This document shows, one piece after another, positions 47,045 through 56,621 of a stretch of 64,000 nucleotides of DNA; within the stretch, counting starts at the first letter, position 1, and the number at the start of each line of letters is the position of its first letter. The notes under the pieces were generated by a model, which saw nothing but the letters and a program-made list of their open reading frames with translations, made no database searches and was not told where the DNA came from. A program made the position numbers and the translations under genes. Source of the DNA: Alteromonas sp. KC3 (GTDB lineage: Bacteria; Pseudomonadota; Gammaproteobacteria; Enterobacterales; Alteromonadaceae); the NCBI RefSeq assembly GCF_016756315.1, contig NZ_AP024235.1, positions 3,100,001 to 3,164,000 of the forward strand, in the 5' to 3' direction.

Positions 47045-49759
47045 TTAAACAGGCTTGCTATTTAGAATGCGATTAATTTCCTTATCCAACTCAGCTGAAC
47101 GTCCAGTAAGTGGAGACAACATATTCTCAGCACGGCCCATTTTACCAGCTGAAACCAACGCTTCGGCATAATGCAACAATATAGAAAGGTTGGTTGTAGC
47201 CAAGTTGTGTGCCTTATTCAAGATAGCTTCAGCCTCAACCACGCTATCTAACCTTAGGTAAATCATACCTAGGGTATCGAGGTAATCAGGGTTATCCCCT
47301 TCTATTTTTACTGCTCGCTCAGCGTATTCTAGTGCCTTATCATTTCTTGAATTAACATGATGCAACCACGCTAGATTATTAAGCACCATCGCACTTTCAG
47401 CGCCATTTCTTAACAGTCTTTCATAATGCATGATTGCTTTGTCATGATCTGTTTTTATATAAAGCTCTGCAACATATAGAGAAACACGTGGATCAACACC
47501 ATTTGTATTTATGTAATCTTCACAAGCTTGAGTTGCCTTCTCTATCGCTTTTTGACCGCGATACGCCTGAAGCAACAACATGAGCGAGTCATATGTCTTG
47601 TATTCGTTATAATACGATTCTAATTTCTCTTGAGCTTCATCAAAATTCTCATCAGCTAGCGCGAGGCGTCCAGCAATGAGGTTATATGGCAACCCAGCTT
47701 GTGCTAATGAAGGCGTGCTATTTATGATTTTTCTAGCACCGCGAATGTCATTGGTGCTTAATAAGGTCGACGCTAGTAGCAGTTTGATATCGTTATCATT
47801 TGGAAATGCCAACTGTGCTTTTCTTAGAATACGTACTGACTCGGCGTAATCGCCATCTGCCTCGAACAAATTTGAAGCCAGTAACACAGCTGGCTTGTAA
47901 TCAGGAACAATTGTCACCCATTTTTTTGCGAGTTTTTTTGCAGCTTCATCATTACCTAGTACAGACTCAGCCTTGATCAACGTTAGCCAAAATATAGGTT
48001 TTGCAGCACTATCGACCGAAAAGTCAGACAGAACACGTTTTGCTTCAGACGCTTGCCCCTGATTGAAAAGTTCTGATGCATATAATGAAGCTATGTTTAC
48101 ATTTTGCTCTTCTTGCTCATAAGTGCGTTTTAAAAACGTAAGTAATTCTTCGTCTCTTTCCATAGAAGACAGCACTTTTATATGTGTGGTCACCGCAATT
48201 ACTGAGCCTGGTATTTGATTTTGCAGACGCTCAGAAAACGCAAGTGCTTGTTCATACTGTTCCGCCTCAATATTCTCATTAATAAAATAGAACAAGGCTG
48301 GAAGCGAATTTTCGTCAAGCTCAAACAACAAATTGAATTTTTCAGATACATCTGGAGCTTCTTGCTTTAACGCAATAAATGCTTCGATCACTTTGGCGGT
48401 ATAAAGGGTTTCTTCAGACTGTGCAAAGTCATCTGCAATCTTCCCAGCTTTATCAAATTCATTGCGAGACAGGTAAAAAGAGGCCAATGCAGTTTTTACT
48501 GAATCAGAAGATTGCGCCTCATCGAGAGATTCTAAGTTAGCTAGTGCATTCAAATCATCTAGAGCAAGTTTATTAATATTGAGCTCAACAAAAGTGTCAG
48601 TTTCACCCTCAACTAAGTTGTCAAAGCGTTTTAGCACTGAAAGTGCCTCATCTGATTTATTAGTGCTAGATAACGCCTTTGCTGCAGATGTGTAGAGCGG
48701 CAAGTCACTGAGCGAAACGTTATTCATTTCTTCTAACGCTGAAATCGCTTTTTCCTTATACCCAAGGGCTAGCAGCGTCGATGAATAAATACGATACTCT
48801 GGAGAATCTTTGCTTAACACTCCAGCAATCGATTCGAAGTGATTGTGTGCCTGCTCAAACGCTTCAAGGTTGTAAGCGCTAATTGCAGCTATCAAACGCG
48901 TTCTAGCATTATCAACACCGTTTTGTATTGCTTTCTCGGCAAACGATTTACTATTTTCAAAATCTTGTTTTTCAAAACTAACAACCGACTTGAGGTAGTT
49001 TAGGAAACCTTGGTCTGGATATTTTTTTAATAGTGGCGTGATTTTAGATTCTGCTTTTTCAAATTGCTTGTTTCTTACTAAAGCGTCCGCGTTTAATATT
49101 TGAAACATTGCAGACTGCCCAAACGCGCTCGCTAGCTTAGCAACAGCATCGAGAAAGACCTCGTGTCTACCTTCATACATAGAGTATGTCGCTAGTTCAT
49201 AGAAATATTCGTTGTCGTCACCGTCCTTTGCACTTTCTATACAATCAACAGTTGTAGTGGCACCGCGCTTTGCCGCAGATATACATTCAGCGACTTTGAA
49301 AAAACCTTTTGAATCGGGAGTGGATTCGGGCATATCAGCATCGCGCCCTGCTTTGCTAGCATAATAGTACGCAAGGTCTTTCGGTAACTTGCTCTCATGT
49401 GAAGACAGTACATTATTTATCTGTTGAAGGCTGTCAGTAAACAGCAAAGACTGAAGCCAGTACCTAACTGTGGTAGCGTCAATATCATCTGCATTTTTTA
49501 GCTTTTCAAACTCTTTAAGCGCACTTTCAAACTCACCTTGGAAATAATAAGCGGTACCAAGTTGCAGGCTTGCAGCACTGGATGTACCGCTATCCAGAAG
49601 TACATTCTTGGCAATGAGTTCTGCTTTTTTATATTCCCCTTGCTCGATAGCCTGTTGAGCTTGTTTCAACTGTTCTTCAGAAGTTTCACTTGAACATCCG
49701 CTGATAGATAAAGTACCAGCAACAACAGCTGAGAGAACGCTAAGTCTGAAAGGTGACAT
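47045..49759 (-). CDS. PEP-CTERM system TPR-repeat lipoprotein (PrsT type)
   Basis: 904 residues from ATG 49759. The signal ends in the lipobox SISGC, with SSETSEEQ after. The rest is continuous tetratricopeptide-like helical repeats, such as QLGTAYYFQGEFESALKEFE, NLAWLHHVNSRNDKALEYAE and YLDTLGMIYLRLDSVVEAEA. Length and architecture fit the PrsT family of exosortase loci, thought to scaffold export of polymer or protein at the periplasmic face. The gene follows the glycosyltransferase gene after 10 nt. The frame is open 27 codons further upstream, which would overlap that gene and lose the signal. Confidence 0.85.
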   Translation of the reverse strand: MSPFRLSVLSAVVAGTLSISGCSSETSEEQLKQAQQAIEQGEYKKAELIAKNVLLDSGTSSAASLQLGTAYYFQGEFESALKEFEKLKNADDIDATTVRYWLQSLLFTDSLQQINNVLSSHESKLPKDLAYYYASKAGRDADMPESTPDSKGFFKVAECISAAKRGATTTVDCIESAKDGDDNEYFYELATYSMYEGRHEVFLDAVAKLASAFGQSAMFQILNADALVRNKQFEKAESKITPLLKKYPDQGFLNYLKSVVSFEKQDFENSKSFAEKAIQNGVDNARTRLIAAISAYNLEAFEQAHNHFESIAGVLSKDSPEYRIYSSTLLALGYKEKAISALEEMNNVSLSDLPLYTSAAKALSSTNKSDEALSVLKRFDNLVEGETDTFVELNINKLALDDLNALANLESLDEAQSSDSVKTALASFYLSRNEFDKAGKIADDFAQSEETLYTAKVIEAFIALKQEAPDVSEKFNLLFELDENSLPALFYFINENIEAEQYEQALAFSERLQNQIPGSVIAVTTHIKVLSSMERDEELLTFLKRTYEQEEQNVNIASLYASELFNQGQASEAKRVLSDFSVDSAAKPIFWLTLIKAESVLGNDEAAKKLAKKWVTIVPDYKPAVLLASNLFEADGDYAESVRILRKAQLAFPNDNDIKLLLASTLLSTNDIRGARKIINSTPSLAQAGLPYNLIAGRLALADENFDEAQEKLESYYNEYKTYDSLMLLLQAYRGQKAIEKATQACEDYINTNGVDPRVSLYVAELYIKTDHDKAIMHYERLLRNGAESAMVLNNLAWLHHVNSRNDKALEYAERAVKIEGDNPDYLDTLGMIYLRLDSVVEAEAILNKAHNLATTNLSILLHYAEALVSAGKMGRAENMLSPLTGRSAELDKEINRILNSKPV

Positions 49760-49769
49760 GTTTAAATTC

Positions 49770-50849
49770 CTAATTCTTATTGTAGTAAATTGATGTATAG
49801 CGAGCAGACATGGCTTGTAGCGAGTAACTGCTCTTAACAAGTTCGAATGACTTTTTTATTTTTTCTTGTTGTTCAGGCAAGTATTGTAAGGAGCGTAACA
49901 AATGATCTGCTAACTCCTCTGCCTTGCCGGGCGATGAATATGCAACGTAAGTGTCGTCAACAAAATGCCTTATTCCCCCGACATCCGTTGTTACAACAGG
50001 GCAGCCTACCGCCATCGCCTCTAAAATAGTCATGGGCATGGCCTCATAATGTGAGGACAGTACAAAAACGTCGCTCGTTGTAAGCTGCTCTCGCACATCC
50101 TCACGATACCCCATAAAGTCTACAAATTGTGCAACCTCTAGCTGCGCAGCCTCGCGCTCAAGATTTTCACGTTCAGGACCATCCCCTACTATCTTCAATC
50201 TTGCATTAGCACATTTATCGTGAACAATTTTAAACGCATTGAGGAGCAGAGTTTGATTTTTAACAGGGTCAAGCCTACCTACAGTACAAATAATAGGTGA
50301 TGTGGGAGCCGTTGTTTTTATATTTGAAAGCGAGTCAGGTACTTCAACGCCATTTTGGATAAGGTGTAAACGATTTGGTTTTACACCAACCACCTTTGTT
50401 ACCCAATCCATTAGGTCTTGAGAAACTACAACGTAGTCATTGATGAAGAATGATGACACTTTACGAATAAAGTTATTCTTTTTGTTTAAACCGTCTTGGG
50501 CATCGCCGCCATGTCCGTGATCACTGTGAACGCGCGTCTTTACTCCAGCAAGAAATGCGGTAACGTGATACTCAATAGTTCCGAAGTTGTAGGTATTTAT
50601 TGCATCAGGGGAGATCTTCTTCAACAACTTATATAAGCGATAATGACAGCCTATATCTTTGCCTGGTTTTTTGTCCAAACAGAATATTTCGACGTCGGGA
50701 ATGATACCTGCCGTCATTTCGAACTCAGGAATTAGCGAGATAATGATGTGTTCAACATCTTCGTACGAGCCATTGATGAGATTTACAATTACTTTCTCTA
50801 ACCCTCCGCACCCCATACTGTAAACAAGATGCACTACCTTCTTTTTCAT
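49770..50849 (-). CDS. glycosyltransferase family 4, PEP-CTERM/XrtA-associated type
   Basis: 359 residues, GT-B fold. The N-terminal VVHLVYSMGCGGLEKVIVNLI and the C-terminal ICTVGRLDPVKNQTLLLNAF, FVLSSHYEAMPMTILEAMAVGCPVV (split at MPM) are typical of GT4 retaining transferases. The opening and the SDHGHGGDAQDGLNKK stretch resemble the XrtA-linked sugar transferase family. It probably adds a sugar to the lipid-linked repeat unit in the cytoplasm. Start ATG 50849 has GGTGAG 5 nt upstream. It is in operon with the PrsT-type gene. Confidence 0.88.
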   Translation of the reverse strand: MKKKVVHLVYSMGCGGLEKVIVNLINGSYEDVEHIIISLIPEFEMTAGIIPDVEIFCLDKKPGKDIGCHYRLYKLLKKISPDAINTYNFGTIEYHVTAFLAGVKTRVHSDHGHGGDAQDGLNKKNNFIRKVSSFFINDYVVVSQDLMDWVTKVVGVKPNRLHLIQNGVEVPDSLSNIKTTAPTSPIICTVGRLDPVKNQTLLLNAFKIVHDKCANARLKIVGDGPERENLEREAAQLEVAQFVDFMGYREDVREQLTTSDVFVLSSHYEAMPMTILEAMAVGCPVVTTDVGGIRHFVDDTYVAYSSPGKAEELADHLLRSLQYLPEQQEKIKKSFELVKSSYSLQAMSARYTSIYYNKN

Positions 50850-50933
50850 TGACTCACCGATTCTCATTTTCCATACTGAGGTTAATATGATGCTGGAATA
50901 CTATATTCGATTTAACAGAAGAAAAACATTGTT

Positions 50934-52046
50934 TTGAGTGAAACCATCCCATCGTCCGAGATTATCGTTAAGTCTCATAAAGTAAATTCCACGGCACAAC
51001 TTCTCCTTTTAGAAAATAAGTGGACCACACTTTTTAATCGTGCTGATAGTGCATTCTTTTTGAGTTGGCGTTGGATAGCCAGTTTTGCTCACAATGCATT
51101 GGATAGTGGCTATACACTCTACCTCACCGAGGCTGTGCATTGCGATGAAACAGTTGGTCTAGGCCTTTTTGTTAAAACACAAGAAACCCGAAATATTCTA
51201 TTTCGCTATACACAATTGTATCTTCACAAAACTGGTGATGACGCACTGGATAAGAGTTGGATAGAGTACAACGATTTTGTGCTTGATGCGCGTGCCCCAA
51301 AGGCTATTCGCGCGGCAATGTGGTCTTTTGTCACCTCTCATTTCCTTGACGTTGACGAGTTTATTTTAGGCGTTAGCGAAAAAGGCGTGTGCGATGAAAC
51401 AAGTGCAATTCTCAAAGATTTCTGGGTAAGAGACTACCTTCATTCAGTTGGATACAAGCTGCCAATAAGTGCTGACGGCGATACCAAGTACAAAAGTGCA
51501 CAAGCACGCTCTCAAATTAGAAGAAGTAATAAATTAATTGAGCAGATGGGTATCGCTTTTACCGTTTCCAGAGATACTAAGGACTATTTGTCTGCACTTA
51601 CTAAATTGCAGCCAATGCATGAAAACACGTGGCAAGAAGAAAGCGGATTTTGCACCGACACTTTCGTCAGTCACATCGAATTACTAGCAAAATACAACGA
51701 CAGTACTGAACTGATTAGTGCCGAATTGTCAGATGCAAACAATGTTGTTGCAGTGCTGATTGGATTTGTGCACAAGGATACGTTTTATTACTACTTATCA
51801 GCCAACGAGAATAGTACCAATAACAAAATAAAATATGGTCTCAGTCTTCATCACTTTGTGATTCAGTGGTGCTCCCAACAAGGCTTAAAGCATTACGATT
51901 TTTTGGCGGGAGATTACCGCTACAAGCGTTCATTTACTGACAACACACTTCAGTTCAGCTACTTATTTTTTCAACGCCCTTCTTTAAAGACGAAACTTGA
52001 GCATTGGTTAAGAGGAATAAAAAAAAGGCTATTCTCTAAGGAATAG
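50934..52046 (+). CDS. GNAT/FemAB-like N-acyltransferase (BioF2-like)
   Basis: 370 residues. The central KSAQARSQIRRSNKLIEQMG and the C-terminal KYGLSLHHFVIQWCSQQGLKHYDFLAGDYRYKRSF (two motifs joined) fit the PF13480 acetyltransferase fold common in EPS loci, where they are thought to acylate sugar precursors. The start is TTG at 50934 (MSETIPSS); no ATG or GTG lies at a better position. Its 3' end overlaps the convergent FemAB-like gene by 11 nt. The two proteins share a fold type but are not obviously duplicates. Confidence 0.8.
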   Translation: MSETIPSSEIIVKSHKVNSTAQLLLLENKWTTLFNRADSAFFLSWRWIASFAHNALDSGYTLYLTEAVHCDETVGLGLFVKTQETRNILFRYTQLYLHKTGDDALDKSWIEYNDFVLDARAPKAIRAAMWSFVTSHFLDVDEFILGVSEKGVCDETSAILKDFWVRDYLHSVGYKLPISADGDTKYKSAQARSQIRRSNKLIEQMGIAFTVSRDTKDYLSALTKLQPMHENTWQEESGFCTDTFVSHIELLAKYNDSTELISAELSDANNVVAVLIGFVHKDTFYYYLSANENSTNNKIKYGLSLHHFVIQWCSQQGLKHYDFLAGDYRYKRSFTDNTLQFSYLFFQRPSLKTKLEHWLRGIKKRLFSKE

Positions 52047-52051
52047 CCTTT
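52019..52051. terminator. hairpin terminator covering two convergent stop codons
   Basis: AAAGGCTATTC (52024-52034), loop TCTAAG, GAATAGCCTTT (52041-52051). An A run at 52019-52026 gives a T tract leftward, so it terminates the FemAB-like gene from within the end of the opposite coding region. The TAG stops of both genes lie inside the hairpin. Confidence 0.8.
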
Positions 52052-53094
52052 ACAATATGTGGCCCGATTATTTTGGTAATTGGTATTGGCAGCTTTTGCC
52101 ATACTTTTATTGCCAAACCAAAACTTTCGTTATCAGGAGACAAGTCGGGAAGATCTTTCCCTTTTGGTACATAGTGGTACCAATAACATTGCTGTGGCTG
52201 TGCCCCCCACTGCTTTTTAAACTTGTAGGTACCCGCATCAACTGTCGAGCGCCCAAAATCAAACTGCTTAAAGCCGGTTTCAATGGCATAAGAAAGAATT
52301 TGCCAATACAAATACATGTTTACTGAAATTCTATTGGCATAGCGCACAGTACTTGCCCACGGAATTTCTAATCGATCTCTATAATGCATTAAAAAGCCTG
52401 TAGATACTGGCTTTCCTTCCCAATACACAACGCAGATTTTTGTGTTTTCAGGAAATATTTCAAATATGCTCTCGAACAATTTTTTACTGTAAACAGGTGT
52501 ACCTAAGTCTCGCATGTTGATGCAGAACACTTCGTAAAAATCATCAACTAATTCTTTCCCACCAATTTTGTGGCTTACACCTTCTCGAATTGGCCGTTTA
52601 ATTTGAGAGCGACGTTTCGAACCAATCGATTTACCTAGCGCATCTTGTGATTCTGGTAAATCTAAAATCATATTAACTTTGTGCGTAGCAACTGGGAATG
52701 CCTCTGGCATACACTCAGAAGAGCAACGATACTGAACATGCGACACGTTCAGTTTATCTGCAATGTCTGTCGACGCGTTAACCAGCGCCGAGGCTATCTC
52801 TTCGCTATCAGCTAAAACGCCTCCGTAATTAAAATACGGCATAGACACCAAAAAGTTACCAAACACTAAACTCTTTAAATTGACGAGAGGCAAAACACCT
52901 ACAATTTTCCCACTAGAGTCTTGTGCCTTTAGGTAACGAGGAGTTTGACCTAAAGTTTTTCGAATAAGTCCAGCCCAATCGGCTTTGTGATAAAGCGTCC
53001 CTTCAGGATGTCTATCAACGTAGCTATCCCACGCCGCTGCATCACTGTCTGAAAATTCACTCACAACATAAGATGCGTTGTTTCCATCAATCAT
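52036..53094 (-). CDS. FemAB-like protein, XrtA/PEP-CTERM-associated
   Basis: 352 residues, two tandem GNAT-like halves. Conserved are KADWAGLIRKTLGQTPRYL, SKRRSQIKRPIREG, RDLGTPVYSKKLFESI, FLMHYRDRLEIPWASTVR and FKQFDFGRSTVDAGTYKFKKQWG. This is the FemAB subfamily confined to exosortase A loci; its acceptor is unknown, and transfer of an amino acid or acyl group to a sugar is inferred from the fold. Start ATG 53094 (GGTGAAG 6 nt upstream) overlaps the beta-helix gene stop by 8 nt, so they are coupled. Confidence 0.87.
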   Translation of the reverse strand: MIDGNNASYVVSEFSDSDAAAWDSYVDRHPEGTLYHKADWAGLIRKTLGQTPRYLKAQDSSGKIVGVLPLVNLKSLVFGNFLVSMPYFNYGGVLADSEEIASALVNASTDIADKLNVSHVQYRCSSECMPEAFPVATHKVNMILDLPESQDALGKSIGSKRRSQIKRPIREGVSHKIGGKELVDDFYEVFCINMRDLGTPVYSKKLFESIFEIFPENTKICVVYWEGKPVSTGFLMHYRDRLEIPWASTVRYANRISVNMYLYWQILSYAIETGFKQFDFGRSTVDAGTYKFKKQWGAQPQQCYWYHYVPKGKDLPDLSPDNESFGLAIKVWQKLPIPITKIIGPHIVKAIP

Positions 53095-54118
53095 TTTGTG
53101 CTTCACCAATAATTCTTATTCTGTCCATTACAATTTGTTTTTCATGGATTTGAGGTAAATAGGGCGCTGATGTAACGTGTGCTTTTGCTCTAGACATATA
53201 CCACAAATTGCCTTCAACAAACTCGTTTGGGTTATTAAAATCCCCAACAAATACGTTACCACTTATAATACGTTCATCTTCCAAACGACTTCGCACCAAT
53301 ACATTTGCTTGCCTGCGGTCAAAGAAAATCAAGTTATCCTTAATTACTATTTTATTAATCTCAAACTCTTGTTTAATTCTCTTTTCCAACCCGTAGGCAA
53401 TGAGTTGGCTATTGGAAGAGTTGTTACCCTGCTGAAGTATGCTGTCGCGAATTATAAGCTCGCCGTAATTTGCCATATCAATTAAACGGCTATCTACCCC
53501 ATCTAGGGCAGCAATGATGCTATTTTCAATAATAACCTTCTTTGAGCGAGACTTAATTCCCGACCCCTGCATTTTGGTACTCAAAATGGAAGAGTAGCGA
53601 AAATGCAATTCATCAGCTTTGATATACAACGCATGAGCGTAACCATTGCGGTTGCCAAGCCTTTCAAACCGAGAATATGACACCTCGACTTTTCCTGCAT
53701 CACCGGCGGTCATAATGCCCGATTCACAATCATGAACATGTATATCACGCGCAACAAGGTTAGCCCCTTCAAAACGGATACATGCGCCATTACCCGCGGG
53801 GGCTGTAATATTCGCGCACTCTACTGACTCTACCTCTACGTTATCCCCGGTAAGAACCAGAGCCGCTTTGCCATCGGCCAATGCACCGTCAAAAACAACA
53901 CCTGGCTCACCTAATATAGCAATATTACTCGCCTTGATGTATGCACCTTCGGTATACACGCCAGCCTCTAAATAAATTCGACTGCCATCTTTTATGCTAG
54001 AGATTGCACTTTTCAATGATGCGAATGGTTTACCGTCTACGAGCACACCATTCGCCGACGCATTAAAAGCCAATACTGACAATGCTAAGTACAAAAAGCC
54101 CTTTTTAGCGAATTCCAT
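53087..54118 (-). CDS. exported right-handed parallel beta-helix protein
   Basis: 343 residues with a signal peptide (KKGFLYLALSVLAFNASA). The body has repeated short strands (NIAILGEPGVVFDG, LVARDIHVHDCESGIMTA, KVIIENSIIAALDG, ELIIRDSILQQG) that form a right-handed parallel beta-helix as in pectate lyases and polysaccharide-modifying enzymes. Catalytic residues cannot be assigned. In an EPS locus it may be a polysaccharide lyase, hydrolase or epimerase in the periplasm. Its end overlaps the FemAB-like gene. Confidence 0.78.
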   Translation of the reverse strand: MEFAKKGFLYLALSVLAFNASANGVLVDGKPFASLKSAISSIKDGSRIYLEAGVYTEGAYIKASNIAILGEPGVVFDGALADGKAALVLTGDNVEVESVECANITAPAGNGACIRFEGANLVARDIHVHDCESGIMTAGDAGKVEVSYSRFERLGNRNGYAHALYIKADELHFRYSSILSTKMQGSGIKSRSKKVIIENSIIAALDGVDSRLIDMANYGELIIRDSILQQGNNSSNSQLIAYGLEKRIKQEFEINKIVIKDNLIFFDRRQANVLVRSRLEDERIISGNVFVGDFNNPNEFVEGNLWYMSRAKAHVTSAPYLPQIHEKQIVMDRIRIIGEAQND

Positions 54119-54326
54119 TACCCTAGTTCCTTGCTAGATTAGTTGCTTTTTGACTTCCCATTATTCTGCCCTACCTTTTGCTATAATTACAGCCAATAAT
54201 GCGTAAACTATACACTTATCAATTCACTTCAATTCATTCACCATGTATTCTGGTTGCAATATTTGATTGAAGGTAAGCACCATAACACAAGCTGCCTAAC
54301 TAGAATTGACTCGGGAATGGAAATAT

Positions 54327-55283
54327 ATGCTTTCTGTTGTATTAAAAGCAGTGGATGCCGTTAATAAGATAAAGCTTAAAAGTAACCCTCTCCCAGTGTT
54401 GTATTTTCACAGAGTACTCCCCACTGCCACTGCGTTCTGCCCAGACGATTGGCACCTTGATAATTTTCAATTATTAATTAGAAAGCTGAGTAAGCACTTT
54501 ACCTTGATGTCACTGGAAGATGCATTGCAGTGCCTAGAAAATAATACACTTCCTAGTAACGCCCTGTGTCTTACGTTTGATGACGGGTATCAGGATAATT
54601 ATGAATTAGCAGCACCTGTTATCGAGTCTGTAGGAGGCAAAGCCAGCTTTTTTGTTTCGACACAAGGTACTGAACGTGGCTACCTATGGAACGACGAATT
54701 GTTAGAAATAGTAAAGTGCACCGAAGCAAAAAGTTTAGTGTTTCATGGCAAGCATTTTAACCTTGATACAGAAGAGCAAAAAGCCGCCGCTTACTTATCT
54801 CTTGTCGGTCAGTTGAAAGTACTGCCCAATAGCACACGAGACAGCCACCTAATAGAATTACAACAAACTCTTGGTAAGGCAGAAACGCCACGGTGCATGA
54901 TGACAGCATCTCAACTGGTTGAATTACAAAACAGAGGTCATTGCATTGGCGCCCATACACACACCCATAGTATTTTGGCTTATCAGGCAGACGATGTAGC
55001 TTTCAACGAAATCGAGCTCTCTGTGAGGTTTCTTAACAAGCTACTTCCCAAAAATGTAACGTGTTTCGCCTATCCAAATGGTTGGTTTGGTCGAGATTTC
55101 AACGAACAACATGAGGAGATGTTGCGGCAAAGCGGTGTAGCGTATGGTTTTGCCACCAATGACGGCGGCATTACGTTAAACAGCCCCAAAACAAGACTTC
55201 CCAGATTTATGCCTCACAGAAAAGAGCTCAATCAGTTTTGTATTTCAATAAAAAAAATAGCAGGAGAGAAACTCAGTGACTAA
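54327..55283 (+). CDS. polysaccharide deacetylase family protein
   Basis: 318 residues of NodB/carbohydrate esterase 4 type. The first metal and catalytic motif is LCLTFDDGYQDNYELA, the zinc histidines are in HCIGAHTHTHSILAY, and CFAYPNGWFGRDF follows. Preceding it is LPVLYFHRVLP. Such enzymes remove N-acetyl groups from the polymer or its precursor. No signal peptide is evident; the N-terminus is amphipathic. I use ATG 54327, although a TTG 7 codons earlier keeps the frame. Its 3' end overlaps the following glycosyltransferase gene by 8 nt. Confidence 0.88.
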   Translation: MLSVVLKAVDAVNKIKLKSNPLPVLYFHRVLPTATAFCPDDWHLDNFQLLIRKLSKHFTLMSLEDALQCLENNTLPSNALCLTFDDGYQDNYELAAPVIESVGGKASFFVSTQGTERGYLWNDELLEIVKCTEAKSLVFHGKHFNLDTEEQKAAAYLSLVGQLKVLPNSTRDSHLIELQQTLGKAETPRCMMTASQLVELQNRGHCIGAHTHTHSILAYQADDVAFNEIELSVRFLNKLLPKNVTCFAYPNGWFGRDFNEQHEEMLRQSGVAYGFATNDGGITLNSPKTRLPRFMPHRKELNQFCISIKKIAGEKLSD

Positions 55284-56502
55284 TCATGGCAAAACACTTT
55301 TAATGATAGCCTTTGAGTTTCCCCCTAGTAACGGAGCGTCGGTACCTAGAATAGAAAGCTTCTATCGTTACTTGAAACAATGGGGATGGAAAGTTGTTGT
55401 ATTGACGGCCTCTTCTAAGGCCTATCAACGCATTGATAATAGCTATCAAGACGGTAAAGACGACTTAGTTTATCGAGCGATGGCACTTGATGTACCACGA
55501 CATCTATCAATAAAAGGGAAATACCTATCTTCAATGGAAATGCCTGATAGATGGGGGTTAACGTGGATCCCATGTGCACTTGTAAAAGGCAAAAAGCTGT
55601 TGAAGCAATACAAACCCGATGTAATTTGGTCGTCATCGCCCATTCCCAGCACACATTATATCGCTCAGAAATTATCTTCTGAAGGTAACATTCCTTGGGT
55701 TGCAGATTATAGAGACCCATTTCATTACATGAACGGTTCTGCAGGCAAGCGCCTTGACAAACAGCATAAAAAAATAGATTCACAAACATTAAAGCAAGCC
55801 AGCACGCTTACATTTGCCACGCAACAAGTACGCGACTTGTATTGCAAAGAATATGGCGACTTAGTAAGTGAAAAAAGCATGGTAATTGAGAATGGTTTTG
55901 ACGAAAGCAACTTTAAAAAGTTAGCCGAGTTACCCGCTATGGAATCTCCGTTTTCAACTGACAAGTTTAGTTTATATTATTCAGGCGTATTGTACCCCCA
56001 TGGCAGAGATCCTAAGCCAATCTTCAGTGCTCTTGCATCATTGCAACGTGAAGGAAAGATCAACGAAGACAACTTTGAACTTATATTTCAAGGCGCTGGT
56101 GATGGCCAAGACTTTCATCATACGCTTAATGAATTAGGTATAGTAAACCTTGTCAAATTTATTCCTCCCGTTCCTTTCATTAACGCTTTGTCTAATATGA
56201 TGCAGTGTAGTGCACTTTTACTTATACAGGACGAAAGGTTTAACAAGCAGATACCTGGAAAACTTTACGAATACTTGAGAACACAGAAACCACTTTTGGT
56301 TAAATCTCCTACAGGTAGCGCTACGCAAACTTTAGCCGCAAATCACGCTGGTGTAGTAAGTTGCTATTCTGAAGCAGAATCAAAAGCCGCACTTTTGGCT
56401 ATCATTGAACAGCAATCCGCTGAAATAAAAAGAAATCTTGACGGTCACAGTAGAGAACACAAAGCAAGACAATTGCACAACGCGCTTATAGCACTGGTTT
56501 AG
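55276..56502 (+). CDS. glycosyltransferase family 4-like
   Basis: 408 residues, GT-B fold. The N-terminal MIAFEFPPSNGASVPRIESF has the GT4-like glycine-rich start, the middle IWSSSPIPSTHYIAQKL and WVADYRDPF are typical, and the C-terminal QIPGKLYEYLRTQKPLL contains the nucleotide-binding E-x7-E-like region. The donor and acceptor are unknown. The start is GTG at 55276, preceded by AGGAG at 9 nt and overlapping the deacetylase gene, which shows coupling. Confidence 0.85.
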   Translation: MTNHGKTLLMIAFEFPPSNGASVPRIESFYRYLKQWGWKVVVLTASSKAYQRIDNSYQDGKDDLVYRAMALDVPRHLSIKGKYLSSMEMPDRWGLTWIPCALVKGKKLLKQYKPDVIWSSSPIPSTHYIAQKLSSEGNIPWVADYRDPFHYMNGSAGKRLDKQHKKIDSQTLKQASTLTFATQQVRDLYCKEYGDLVSEKSMVIENGFDESNFKKLAELPAMESPFSTDKFSLYYSGVLYPHGRDPKPIFSALASLQREGKINEDNFELIFQGAGDGQDFHHTLNELGIVNLVKFIPPVPFINALSNMMQCSALLLIQDERFNKQIPGKLYEYLRTQKPLLVKSPTGSATQTLAANHAGVVSCYSEAESKAALLAIIEQQSAEIKRNLDGHSREHKARQLHNALIALV

Positions 56503-56621
56503 GTTGAGAATGAATGCTCATAACTAGTTTCTTAAACACACACCCAATGTAACTTGAACAAAAAATGTACATATCTACACTTGTAATCACTTTGTTGTTA
56601 GGTGCTTTCAGGAGTAGTTGT

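Noticed and set aside
52036-53094. FemAB as a peptidoglycan interpeptide-bridge enzyme
   Set aside because: The neighbourhood is exosortase/EPS, and the sequence fits the XrtA-linked subfamily rather than staphylococcal FemA/B.
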